Assembly: GCF_042648965.1 (NCBI RefSeq)
Contig: NZ_JBHRYJ010000001.1
Location: 1,944,454 to 2,008,453 of the forward strand
DNA from: Ferrovibrio xuzhouensis
GTDB lineage: Bacteria; Pseudomonadota; Alphaproteobacteria; Ferrovibrionales; Ferrovibrionaceae
Reading direction: 5' to 3'
DNA length: 64,000 nucleotides
The notes under the pieces are model-generated. The model ran no database searches and was not told where the DNA came from. It saw only the letters and a program-made list of their open reading frames with translations. A program made the position numbers and the translations under genes. This document shows, piece after piece, positions 48,880 to 57,542 of this stretch (its first letter is position 1; each line of letters opens with the position of its first letter).

Positions 48880-49773
48880 ATGATCGACAAGCTGGAGTTT
48901 CTGCTGGCGCTGGCGCGGGAGCGCAATTTCGGCAAGGCCGCCGAACTCTGCGGCGTCACGCAGCCGACGTTTTCCGCCGGCATCAAGCACCTCGAGGAAA
49001 TCCTCGGCGTCATGCTGGTGCAGCGCAGCTCGCGCTTTCTCGGCTTCACTGCCGAGGGCGAGCGGGTGCTCGACTGGGCGCGGCGCATCGTCGCCGATTC
49101 GCGGGCGATGCGGCAGGAGGTCCATGCGCTCAAACGCGGCCTGGTCGGCCATATCAAGATCGCCGCGATTCCGACCGCGCTCGCCATGGTGTCGGAGATC
49201 ACCACCCCCTACCGGGCGAAGCATCCGCACGTCAAATTCACCATTCTCTCGCGCAACTCGATCGAGATCCTGTCGATGCTGGAGAATCTCGAGGTCGATG
49301 CCGGGCTGACCTATCTCGACAACGAACCGCTCGGCAAGGTGCGGTCTGTTTCTCTGTACCCGGAGCAGTATCGCCTGCTGACCTCGGAAGACAGCCCCTA
49401 TGGCGACCGCGACCAGGTGACCTGGGCCGAGGTCAGCCGCATCCCGCTCTGCCTGCTGACGCCCGACATGCAGAACCGGCGCATCATCAACCGGCTGTTG
49501 CGCACGGCGGGTGGCGGCGAGCCCGAACCGACCTTGGAATCGAATTCCATGATCGTGCTGTTTTCCCATGTCCGCACGGGACGCTGGGCCAGCGTGATGC
49601 CGGAAAAGCTGGCCAATACGCTGGGCCTGACCGAGAAGCTGCGGTCGATCCCGATCGTCGAGCCCGAAGCGGTGCACATGATCGGGCTGATTGTACCGAA
49701 CCGCGAGCCGATGAGCCCGCTGACCGCCGCCCTGGTGGCCGAAGCCAAGCATCTGGCGGTCGCCCTGGCCTAA
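48880..49773 (+). CDS. LysR-family regulator, probably of the fds formate dehydrogenase operon
   Basis: A 297-residue LysR-type regulator: winged HTH (FLLALARERNFGKAAELCGVTQPTFSAGIKHLEE) and a two-lobed effector domain (IKIAAIPTALAMVSEITTPYRAKHP onward). It lies 199 bp upstream of fdsG on the same strand, and LysR genes commonly sit beside fds operons. A T-N11-A palindrome in the gap is the likely binding site. The effector could be formate or oxalate. Confidence 0.9.
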   Translation: MIDKLEFLLALARERNFGKAAELCGVTQPTFSAGIKHLEEILGVMLVQRSSRFLGFTAEGERVLDWARRIVADSRAMRQEVHALKRGLVGHIKIAAIPTALAMVSEITTPYRAKHPHVKFTILSRNSIEILSMLENLEVDAGLTYLDNEPLGKVRSVSLYPEQYRLLTSEDSPYGDRDQVTWAEVSRIPLCLLTPDMQNRRIINRLLRTAGGGEPEPTLESNSMIVLFSHVRTGRWASVMPEKLANTLGLTEKLRSIPIVEPEAVHMIGLIVPNREPMSPLTAALVAEAKHLAVALA

Positions 49774-49867
49774 CACTCGCGCAGGGGTTTTCATTCTGCA
49801 TTTAAGTATCAAGAGCAATTAAAGCTGTCGCAATACTCCGGTCGCGAACGGTCAATGGCGCCGTTTT

Positions 49868-49884
49868 GATAGATTTGTTCTATC
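49868..49884 (+). promoter_or_regulatory. LysR-type operator upstream of fdsG
   Basis: GATAG (49868-49872), 7-base spacer, CTATC (49880-49884): a perfect inverted repeat containing T-N11-A (T49870 to A49882), the standard LysR recognition layout. It is about 90 bp before fdsG. Confidence 0.55.
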
Positions 49885-49972
49885 GCAGCATCTGACACCT
49901 TTATTGATGGCGACGGTAAATCTGTGAAACTAAAGGCCGTTCAGTCGCGATTGAGTAGGGTGGAGCGTCTCG

Positions 49973-50443
49973 ATGACGGTGGGTTGGAACGAAGACCGCG
50001 CGAAAGAAATCATCGCCGGCTTTTCCGATATGGAAGGCGCGGCGCTGCCGATGCTGCATGCGTTGCAGGATGAATTCGGCTATCTGCCCGATGCGGCCCT
50101 GCTCGCCGTGGCTGCTGCGCTGAACCTGTCGCGCGCCGAAATCCACGGCATCGTCAGCTTCTACCATGATTTCCGCCGCGCGCCGGCCGGCAAGCATGTG
50201 CTCAAGCTATGCCGTGCCGAGGCCTGCCAGTCGATGGGCGGCGAGGCGCTGGCCCGCGGCGCGCTCGACCGCCTCGGTCTCGACTGGGGCCACACCACCC
50301 ACGACAACCGGCTGACCGTCGAGGCGACCTACTGCCTCGGCCTCTGCGCCTGCGCTCCGGCGGCGATGATCGATGGCCGCGTGGTCGGCCGGCTCGATGC
50401 CGAGACCCTGGACGACGTCGTCCGCGAGGCGCGCGCGTCATGA
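49973..50443 (+). CDS. fdsG: NAD-dependent formate dehydrogenase gamma subunit
   Basis: NuoE-like 2Fe-2S subunit of the soluble NAD-linked formate dehydrogenase; 156 residues. The cluster ligands are C80, C85, C121 and C125 (CRAEACQSMGG and CLGLCACAPA). It passes electrons toward the flavin subunit FdsB. The stop overlaps the fdsB ATG by 4 bp. It is the first gene of fdsG-fdsB-fdsA-fdhD-fdsD. Confidence 0.95.
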   Translation: MTVGWNEDRAKEIIAGFSDMEGAALPMLHALQDEFGYLPDAALLAVAAALNLSRAEIHGIVSFYHDFRRAPAGKHVLKLCRAEACQSMGGEALARGALDRLGLDWGHTTHDNRLTVEATYCLGLCACAPAAMIDGRVVGRLDAETLDDVVREARAS

Positions 50444-51993
50444 CCCGGCTGTTCATTCCCCGCGATGCCGCCGCCCTTGCCGTCGGCGTGGAAAAGGTCG
50501 CCAAGGCCATCCAGGCCGAAGCCGCCAGGCGCGGCCAGGCTGTCGAGATCGTCCGCACCGGCTCGCGCGGCCTGTTCTGGCTCGAGCCGCTGATCGAGGT
50601 CGAGACCCCGGCTGGCCGCATCGGCTATGGTCCGCTGAAGGCGGCCGACGTGCCTGGCCTGTTCGAGGCCGGCTGGCTGCAGGGCGGTCCGCATGCCTCG
50701 CGCATCGGCCGGCCCGAGGATCTGCCCTTCCTCAAGCGCCAGACCCGCCTGACCTTTGCCCGCTGCGGCATCGTCGATCCGCTGTCGCTCGACGACTACA
50801 AGGCCCATGGCGGCTATCGCGGCATGACGAAGGCCCTGTCGCTTGGTCCGGCCGGCATCGTCGAGACGGTGACCAAATCCGGCCTGCGCGGCCGCGGCGG
50901 CGCCGGTTTTCCGACCGGCATCAAGTGGAAGACGGTGGCCGATACCGCCGCCGACCGCAAATACATCGTCTGCAATGCCGATGAGGGCGATTCGGGCACC
51001 TTCGCCGACCGCATGATCATGGAGGGTGATCCCTTCGTACTGATCGAGGGCATGACCATCGCCGGCATCGCGGTGGGCGCCACCAAGGGCTACATCTACT
51101 GCCGCTCGGAATACCCCGACGCCATCCGCGTGACGCAGGCCGCCATCGAGATCGCCCGCGACGCCGGCTGCCTCGGCGCCAAAGTCTGCGGCTCGGCTTA
51201 CGATTTCGATCTCGAAGTGCGCATGGGCGCCGGTGCCTATGTCTGCGGCGAGGAAACCGCGCTCTTGGAAAGCCTGGAAGGCAAGCGCGGCGTGGTGCGC
51301 GCCAAACCGCCGCTGCCCGCCCACAAGGGCCTGTTCGGCCGCCCGACCGTGATCAACAACCTGATCTCGCTGGCCAGCGTGCCGGTCATCCTGGCGGAAG
51401 GTGCGCAGTCTTACGCCGACATGGGGCTGGGCCGCTCGCGCGGCACCATGCCGATCCAGCTCGCCGGCAACGTGAAATACGGCGGCCTGTTCGAGGCGGC
51501 CTTCGGCCTGACGCTGGGCGAGATCGTCGAGGATATCGGCGGCGGCACGCTCAGCGGCCGGCCGGTGCGTGCGGTGCAGGCCGGTGGTCCGCTCGGCGCG
51601 TATTTTCCGCGCGCCCTGTTCGACACGCCCTATGACTACGAGGCTTTCACCGCCAAGGACGGCCTGATCGGCCATGGCGGCCTCGTCGTGTTCGACGACA
51701 CCGTCGACATGGCGAAAATGGCCCGCTTCGCGATGGAATTCTGCGCCATCGAATCCTGCGGCAAATGCACGCCCTGCCGGATCGGCTCGACCCGCGGCGT
51801 CGAAGTGATCGACCGCATCATCGCCGGCACCGGCCGCGATGCCAATATCGCCCTGGTGGAGGATCTCTGCCAGACCATGAAGCTCGGTTCGCTCTGTGCG
51901 CTGGGCGGCTTCACGCCGTATCCGGTGATGAGCGCGCTGAAGCATTTCCCCGAAGATTTCGGCCGGCCGCGTCTGACGGCCGCCGCGGAATAA
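50440..51993 (+). CDS. fdsB: NAD-dependent formate dehydrogenase beta subunit
   Basis: NuoF-like diaphorase subunit, 517 residues, holding FMN, the NAD site and one 4Fe-4S cluster. An N-terminal thioredoxin-like part (about 1-110) is fused, as in other FdsB. The FMN/NAD region shows KSGLRGRGGAGFPTGIKW, CNADEGDSGTFADR and YVCGEETALLESLEG. The cluster is in ESCGKCTPCRIGS with a fourth Cys in SLCALGG. It starts at ATG 50440, overlapping fdsG. Confidence 0.95.
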   Translation: MTRLFIPRDAAALAVGVEKVAKAIQAEAARRGQAVEIVRTGSRGLFWLEPLIEVETPAGRIGYGPLKAADVPGLFEAGWLQGGPHASRIGRPEDLPFLKRQTRLTFARCGIVDPLSLDDYKAHGGYRGMTKALSLGPAGIVETVTKSGLRGRGGAGFPTGIKWKTVADTAADRKYIVCNADEGDSGTFADRMIMEGDPFVLIEGMTIAGIAVGATKGYIYCRSEYPDAIRVTQAAIEIARDAGCLGAKVCGSAYDFDLEVRMGAGAYVCGEETALLESLEGKRGVVRAKPPLPAHKGLFGRPTVINNLISLASVPVILAEGAQSYADMGLGRSRGTMPIQLAGNVKYGGLFEAAFGLTLGEIVEDIGGGTLSGRPVRAVQAGGPLGAYFPRALFDTPYDYEAFTAKDGLIGHGGLVVFDDTVDMAKMARFAMEFCAIESCGKCTPCRIGSTRGVEVIDRIIAGTGRDANIALVEDLCQTMKLGSLCALGGFTPYPVMSALKHFPEDFGRPRLTAAAE

Positions 51994-52009
51994 TACAGGA
52001 GGGCGCCCC

Positions 52010-54850
52010 ATGCCTCTCGTCTCTGAAATCGACTTCGGCACCCCGGCCAGCAAGGCCGAGAAGACCGTCACCCTCACCGTCGACGGCATCAGCGTCACCG
52101 TGCCGGAAGGCACCTCGGTGATGCGCGCCTCGATGGAGGCCGGCATCCAGGTGCCCAAGCTCTGCGCCACCGACATGGTCGATGCCTTCGGCTCCTGCCG
52201 GCTCTGCCTGGTCGAGATCGCCGGCCGCGCCGGCACGCCCGCCTCCTGCACCACGCCGGTGGCCGAGGGCATGTCGGTCTCGACCCAGACCCCGCGGCTG
52301 AAGCAGCTGCGTCGCGGCGTCATGGAGCTTTACATCTCCGACCATCCGCTCGACTGCCTGACCTGCGCCGCCAATGGTGACTGCGAACTGCAGGACATGG
52401 CCGGCGCCGTCGGCCTGCGCGACGTCCGTTACGGCTACGAGGGCGACAACCACCTCAAGCTGGGCAAGGACGAAACCAACCCGTATTTCACCTTCGATGC
52501 GTCGAAGTGCATCGTCTGCTCGCGCTGTGTGCGGGCCTGCGAGGAAGTGCAGGGCACCTTTGCGCTGACCATCCAGGCGCGCGGCTTCGATTCGAAGGTC
52601 TCGCCCGGCATGGCCGAGGATTTCCTCGCCTCCGAATGCGTTTCCTGCGGCGCCTGCGTGCAGGCCTGCCCGACTGCCACGCTGACGGAAAAGTCGATCA
52701 TCGAGATCGGCCAGCCCGAGCATTCGGTGGTCACCACCTGCGCCTATTGCGGCGTCGGCTGCAGCTTCAAGGCGGAAATGCGCGGCAACGAGGTCGTGCG
52801 CATGGTGCCCTACAAGGACGGCAAGGCCAACCGCGGCCATTCCTGCGTCAAGGGTCGCTTCGCCTGGGGCTATACCAACCACCGCGAACGCATCCTCAAC
52901 CCGATGATCCGCGACAGCATCGACCAGCCCTGGCGGGAAGTCAGCTGGGACGAGGCGATCGGCCGCGTCGCCTCCGAGTTCAAGCGCCTGCAGGACAAGC
53001 ACGGCAAGCGCTCGATCGGCGGCATCACTTCGTCCCGCTGCACCAACGAGGAAACCTACCTGGTGCAGAAGCTGATCCGCGCCGGCTTCGGCAACAACAA
53101 CGTCGACACCTGCGCCCGCGTCTGCCATTCGCCGACCGGCTACGGCCTCAAGACCGCTTTCGGCACCTCGGCCGGCACCCAGGATTTCGACTCGGTCGAG
53201 CATTCCGACGTCGTCATGGTGATCGGCGCCAACCCGACCGACGGCCATCCGGTTTTCGCCTCGCGGCTGAAAAAGCGCCTGCGCCAGGGCGCCAAACTGA
53301 TCGTTATCGATCCGCGCCGCATCGATCTGGTCCGCACGCCGCATGTCGAGGCGGCGCATCACCTGCCGCTGCTGCCGGGTACCAATGTCGCCATCCTCAA
53401 CGCGCTGGCCCATGTCATCGTCACCGAAGGGCTGGTCGCCGAGGCCTTCGTGCGCGAGCGCTGCGACTGGGATGATTTTTCGGACTGGGCAGCCTTCGTC
53501 TCCGAGCCGCAGAACAGCCCGGAAGTCGTCGGCCCGATGGCCGGCGTCGATCCCGAGGAAATCCGCGCTGCCGCCCGGCTTTTTGCTACCGGCGGCAACG
53601 GCGCCATCTATTACGGCCTCGGCGTCACCGAGCACAGCCAGGGCACCACCACAGTGATGGCGATCGCCAACCTCGCCATGGCGACCGGCAATCTCGGCCG
53701 CCAGGGCGTCGGCGTGAATCCGCTACGTGGCCAGAACAACGTGCAGGGCTCCTGCGACATGGGCTCCTTCCCGCACGAGCTGCCCGGCTATCGCCACATC
53801 TCGGACGAAGCCACCCGTCACATGTTCGAGGCCTTCTGGGGCACCGGGCTCGACCATGAGCCGGGCCTGCGCATCCCCAACATGCTGGATGCCGCCGTGG
53901 CCGGCACCTTCAGGGGCATCTACATCCAGGGCGAGGACATCCTGCAGTCCGATCCGGACACCAAGCATGTCGCGGCCGGCCTTGCCGCGATGGAATGCGT
54001 GGTCGTGCAGGACCTGTTCCTCAACGAGACCGCCAACTACGCCCATGTCTTCCTGCCGGGCTCGACCTTCCTCGAGAAGGACGGCACCTTCACCAACGCC
54101 GAACGCCGCATCAACCGCGTGCGCAAGGTGATGCCGCCGAAGAACGGCTATGCCGACTGGGAAATCACCCTGCTGATCGCCGATGCGATGGGCGTGCCGA
54201 TGCAGTACAGCCATCCGTCCGAGATCATGGACGAGATTGCGCATCTGACCCCGTCGTTTGCCGGCGTCTCCTACGCCAAGCTGGAGGAACTGGGTTCGGT
54301 GCAGTGGCCCTGCAATGACAAGAAGCCGCTGGGCAGCCCGATCATGCACATGGACGGCTTCGTCCGCGGCAAGGGCAAGTTCATGATCACCGAGTATGTG
54401 CCGACCGACGAGCGCACCGGGGCCCGCTTCCCGCTGCTGCTGACCACCGGCCGCATCCTGTCGCAGTATAATGTCGGCGCGCAGACCCGCCGCACCGACA
54501 ATGTGGTCTGGCACCAGGAAGACCGGCTGGAAATCCATCCGCATGACGCCGAGCAGCGCGGTGTGCGCGACGGCGACTGGGTGCGTATCCAGAGCCGCGC
54601 CGGCGAGACCAGCCTGCGTGCCGTGATCACCGACCGTGTTGCGCCCGGCGTGGTCTACACCACCTTCCACCACCCGGCGACCCAGGCCAATGTGGTGACC
54701 ACCGACTATTCCGACTGGGCGACCAACTGCCCGGAATACAAGGTCACCGCGGTACAGATCGCGCCGTCGAACGGCCCCAGCGAGTGGCAGGAACGCTATC
54801 AGGAGCTGTCCGACCGCAGTCGCCGCATCGCCAAGGACGCTGCCGAATGA
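52010..54850 (+). CDS. fdsA: NAD-dependent formate dehydrogenase alpha (molybdenum) subunit
   Basis: Catalytic subunit, 946 residues, oxidising formate to CO2 at a bis-MGD molybdenum site. The N-terminal NuoG-like region has a 2Fe-2S site (C52, C63, C66, C80), a His-plus-Cys 4Fe-4S site (HPLDCLTCAANGDC) and two ferredoxin clusters (CIVCSRCVRAC, CVSCGACVQAC). The molybdopterin domain opens with CAYCGVGCSFK, and the active-site residue is Cys372, followed by His373 (ARVCHSPTG), so this is the Cys, not the selenocysteine, form. The stop overlaps fdhD. Confidence 0.97.
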   Translation: MPLVSEIDFGTPASKAEKTVTLTVDGISVTVPEGTSVMRASMEAGIQVPKLCATDMVDAFGSCRLCLVEIAGRAGTPASCTTPVAEGMSVSTQTPRLKQLRRGVMELYISDHPLDCLTCAANGDCELQDMAGAVGLRDVRYGYEGDNHLKLGKDETNPYFTFDASKCIVCSRCVRACEEVQGTFALTIQARGFDSKVSPGMAEDFLASECVSCGACVQACPTATLTEKSIIEIGQPEHSVVTTCAYCGVGCSFKAEMRGNEVVRMVPYKDGKANRGHSCVKGRFAWGYTNHRERILNPMIRDSIDQPWREVSWDEAIGRVASEFKRLQDKHGKRSIGGITSSRCTNEETYLVQKLIRAGFGNNNVDTCARVCHSPTGYGLKTAFGTSAGTQDFDSVEHSDVVMVIGANPTDGHPVFASRLKKRLRQGAKLIVIDPRRIDLVRTPHVEAAHHLPLLPGTNVAILNALAHVIVTEGLVAEAFVRERCDWDDFSDWAAFVSEPQNSPEVVGPMAGVDPEEIRAAARLFATGGNGAIYYGLGVTEHSQGTTTVMAIANLAMATGNLGRQGVGVNPLRGQNNVQGSCDMGSFPHELPGYRHISDEATRHMFEAFWGTGLDHEPGLRIPNMLDAAVAGTFRGIYIQGEDILQSDPDTKHVAAGLAAMECVVVQDLFLNETANYAHVFLPGSTFLEKDGTFTNAERRINRVRKVMPPKNGYADWEITLLIADAMGVPMQYSHPSEIMDEIAHLTPSFAGVSYAKLEELGSVQWPCNDKKPLGSPIMHMDGFVRGKGKFMITEYVPTDERTGARFPLLLTTGRILSQYNVGAQTRRTDNVVWHQEDRLEIHPHDAEQRGVRDGDWVRIQSRAGETSLRAVITDRVAPGVVYTTFHHPATQANVVTTDYSDWATNCPEYKVTAVQIAPSNGPSEWQERYQELSDRSRRIAKDAAE

Positions 54851-55677
54851 CCGAGCCCGGCCATCAGCCGAGCTTGCGTGTCAGCCGGCTGGCCCGCACG
54901 GCCGGCGGCTTTGCCGAGGGCCAGCGCGCGGTGCCGGCCGAGGTGGCGGTGGCGCTGACCTATAACGGCAGCACCCATGCGGTGATGATGGCGACGCCGG
55001 CGGATTACGAGGATTTCGCCATCGGTTTCAGCCTGTCGGAAGGCGTGATCGACAGCCCGTCAGACATCCGCGAGATCGACGTGGTCGAGACCGCGGCCGG
55101 CATCGACCTGCAGATCTGGCTGACCGACGATAAGGTCGAACGCCATGTCGCCCGGCGGCGCGCCATTGCCGGCCCGACCGGCTGCGGCCTCTGCGGCATC
55201 GAAAGCCTGGCTGAAGCCGTGCGGCCGGCGGCCGTGGTCAACAGCGAAACCCGCTTCTCGCCCGAACAGATCATTGCGGCCCTGGCGTCGCTGGCGCCGG
55301 CGCAGCGGCTGAATGCCGAGACCCGCTCGGTGCATGCCGCCGCCTACTGGGAGCCGTCCGCCGGCCTCGTCGCGGTCCGCGAGGATGTCGGCCGGCACAA
55401 TGCACTCGACAAGCTGGCCGGCGCACTGGCGCGGCGCGAGACGAATGCCGCCCGCGGCCTGCTGCTGCTGACCAGCCGCGTGTCGGTGGAGATGGTGCAG
55501 AAGGCGGCCCGGCTCGGCGTGCCGGTGCTGGTCGCCGTATCGGCGCCGACCTCGCTGGCCATCGAGATGGCGCGCCAGGCCGGCATCACGCTGATCGCGG
55601 TGGCGCGCAGCAGCGAGTTCGAGATTTTCACGCGGCCCGATCGCGTGCTGCAGGGAGTAAGGCATCATGTCGCCTGA
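54847..55677 (+). CDS. fdhD: formate dehydrogenase accessory sulfurtransferase FdhD (FdsC)
   Basis: Sulfurtransferase that sulfurates the molybdenum cofactor for the formate dehydrogenase; 276 residues. The sulfur-carrying Cys pair is C113 and C116 in GPTGCGLCGIES. LRVSRLAR at the start, DFAIGFSLSEGVI and REDVGRHNALDKLAG are family blocks. In fds operons this gene is often called fdsC. The start overlaps the fdsA stop by 4 bp, and fdsD begins inside its 3' end. Confidence 0.95.
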   Translation: MTEPGHQPSLRVSRLARTAGGFAEGQRAVPAEVAVALTYNGSTHAVMMATPADYEDFAIGFSLSEGVIDSPSDIREIDVVETAAGIDLQIWLTDDKVERHVARRRAIAGPTGCGLCGIESLAEAVRPAAVVNSETRFSPEQIIAALASLAPAQRLNAETRSVHAAAYWEPSAGLVAVREDVGRHNALDKLAGALARRETNAARGLLLLTSRVSVEMVQKAARLGVPVLVAVSAPTSLAIEMARQAGITLIAVARSSEFEIFTRPDRVLQGVRHHVA

Positions 55678-55903
55678 CAAGCTGGTGATGATGGCCAATC
55701 AGATCGGCAAGTTCTTTGCGCCGCAGCGCAAGACCGATCCGGTGGCCGACATCCTCGATCACATCGAGAAATTCTGGGATCCAAGCATGCGTGCCGCCAT
55801 TGTCGCGCATCTGGAGGCCGGGGGGGCCGGACTCGATCCGCCGGTTCGCGAGGCCGTGGCACGCCTGCAGGCAAAAGGGAGAGTTTTGCAGCAGGCGAGC
55901 TGA
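55667..55903 (+). CDS. fdsD: formate dehydrogenase delta subunit
   Basis: A 78-residue small subunit typical of fds operons (KLVMMANQIGKFFAPQRKTDPVADILDHIEKFWDPSMRAAI family pattern, here quoted as key segments MANQIGKFF and HIEKFWDP). It probably helps assemble or stabilise the enzyme. It overlaps the end of fdhD by 11 bp. Confidence 0.92.
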   Translation: MSPDKLVMMANQIGKFFAPQRKTDPVADILDHIEKFWDPSMRAAIVAHLEAGGAGLDPPVREAVARLQAKGRVLQQAS

Positions 55904-55945
55904 ATTCGAGACCCATTGTGGGAAATTTTTGGGAGGACAAAACCA

Positions 55946-57340
55946 ATGACGGTTACGCAAGGTATGAACGCCTCTTCGGGGGGCGGTATTCTCGGCCGGG
56001 AGCGCACGATCGCGGGTCCGGGCTTCAGCCGCTGGATGGTGCCGCCCGCGGCGCTGGCCATCCACATGTGTATCGGCCAAGCTTATGCCTTCAGCGTGTT
56101 CAATCTGCCGATGACCAAGTTGATCGGCATCACGGCCTCGGCGCCGGATGACTGGAAGCTGACCGAACTTGGCTGGATTTTCTCCATCGCCATCGTCTTC
56201 CTTGGTCTCTCGGCTGCCTTCCTCGGCCGCTGGGTCGAGGAAAACGGGCCGCGCAAGGCCATGTTCGTGGCGGCCTGCTGCTTCGGCGGCGGCTTCATCG
56301 TGTCGTATTTCGGCATCAAGATTCATAACCTCGCCCTGATCTATCTGGGCTATGGCGTGCTCGGCGGCATCGGCCTCGGCATCGGCTACATCTCGCCGGT
56401 CTCGACGCTGATCAAGTGGTTCCCGGACCGCCCGGGCATGGCCACCGGCATGGCCATCATGGGTTTTGGTGGCGGCGCGCTGTTTGCCTCGCCGCTGTCG
56501 GTCACCCTGATGTCCTACTTCAAGACCCCGACCGACATCGGTGTGGCCAACACCTTCCTGGTGATGGGTATCATCTACTTCTGCCTGATGATGGTCGGCG
56601 TCATCATCGTTCGTGTTCCGGCGGTCGGCTGGAAACCGGAAGGCTGGGTCGCACCGGCGGCAGGGGCCAGGAAGCTGGTAACCAACGAGAACGTCTCGGT
56701 GCACGAGGCGATGAAGACCCCGCAGTTCTTCCTGATCTGGGCGGTACTCTGCCTGAACGTGACCGCCGGCATCGGCGTGCTCGGCCAGGCCTCGGCGATG
56801 ATCCAGGAGATGTTCCCCGGCCGTGTGACGGCAGTGACGGCCGCCGGCTTTGTCGGCCTGCTCAGCCTGTTCAACATGGGTGGACGCTTCGTCTGGTCAT
56901 CGATCTCCGACTACACCGGGCGGCGCAATATCTATGCCGTCTACTTCCTGCTGGGTATCGCGCTGTATGCCGCGGTGCCGACCACCGGTCATATCGGCTC
57001 GGTCACCCTGTTCGTGGTCTGCTACCTGATCATCATGAGCATGTACGGGGCGGGCTTCGCCACCGTGCCGGCTTACCTGAAGGATATGTTCGGTACCATG
57101 CATGTCGGTGCGATCCACGGCCGTCTGCTGACGGCCTGGTCGACGGCCGGCGTGCTGGGTCCGGTGCTGGTGAACTACATCCGCCAGTACCAGATCGACA
57201 ATGGCGTGCCGAAAGCCGAAGCCTATACGGTCACCATGTACATCATGGCCGGCCTGCTGGTCGTCGGCTTCATCTGCAACTACCTGGTGAAGGAAGTGAA
57301 CGCCCGTCACCATCACCGCGCAGCCCTCGCAGCGGAATAA
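55946..57340 (+). CDS. OFA-family MFS transporter (oxalate/formate antiporter type)
   Basis: A 464-residue carrier with 12 membrane helices of the oxalate:formate antiporter family. The usual OFA features include FSRWMVPPAALAIHMCIGQAYAFSVF in the first helix (segments FSRWMVPPAAL and GQAYAFSVF), GIGYISPVSTLIKWFPDRPGMATG and an Arg-containing helix around NMGGRFVWSSISD. GGGAGG lies 9 bp before ATG 55946. It lies 42 bp after fdsD, so formate, oxalate or a related acid is the likely substrate. Confidence 0.92.
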   Translation: MTVTQGMNASSGGGILGRERTIAGPGFSRWMVPPAALAIHMCIGQAYAFSVFNLPMTKLIGITASAPDDWKLTELGWIFSIAIVFLGLSAAFLGRWVEENGPRKAMFVAACCFGGGFIVSYFGIKIHNLALIYLGYGVLGGIGLGIGYISPVSTLIKWFPDRPGMATGMAIMGFGGGALFASPLSVTLMSYFKTPTDIGVANTFLVMGIIYFCLMMVGVIIVRVPAVGWKPEGWVAPAAGARKLVTNENVSVHEAMKTPQFFLIWAVLCLNVTAGIGVLGQASAMIQEMFPGRVTAVTAAGFVGLLSLFNMGGRFVWSSISDYTGRRNIYAVYFLLGIALYAAVPTTGHIGSVTLFVVCYLIIMSMYGAGFATVPAYLKDMFGTMHVGAIHGRLLTAWSTAGVLGPVLVNYIRQYQIDNGVPKAEAYTVTMYIMAGLLVVGFICNYLVKEVNARHHHRAALAAE

Positions 57341-57352
57341 GGAGAAACCGGT

Positions 57353-57466
57353 ATGAACGAGAAAACCTCGCCGCTCGCCCTGATCATTGTCTGGGCCATC
57401 GTCGGTATCCCGCTCGCCTGGGGTGTCGTACTGACGCTCGGCAACGCCGCGAAGCTGTTCCAGTAA
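57353..57466 (+). CDS. 37-residue membrane peptide, MFS transporter small subunit
   Basis: A tiny gene with a strong GGAGA site 7 bp before ATG 57353 and 12 bp after the OFA carrier stop. The product has one hydrophobic helix (residues about 8-30, LALIIVWAIVGIPLAWG then VVLTLGNAAKLF). Short proteins of this kind are known beside OFA-type carriers as a probable small subunit. A terminator follows 21 bp after its stop, so it is inside the fds transcript. Base use matches the carrier gene. Confidence 0.8.
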   Translation: MNEKTSPLALIIVWAIVGIPLAWGVVLTLGNAAKLFQ

Positions 57467-57487
57467 GCTTCGTCGCAGCACAACAGG

Positions 57488-57521
57488 AAGGGCCCGCGTC
57501 ACCGCGGGCCCTTTATCTTTT
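57488..57521 (+). terminator. intrinsic terminator of the fds-MFS operon
   Basis: An 11-bp stem (57488-57498 with 57503-57513), TCAC loop and T-rich tail. It closes the fdsG-to-small-peptide transcript. Confidence 0.92.
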
Positions 57522-57542
57522 GTGCAGGATTTTGCGCCGGCC

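Noticed and set aside
52010..54850. Selenocysteine in the formate dehydrogenase
   Set aside because: The active-site codon at 53123 is TGC (Cys372), and no in-frame TGA interrupts the gene.
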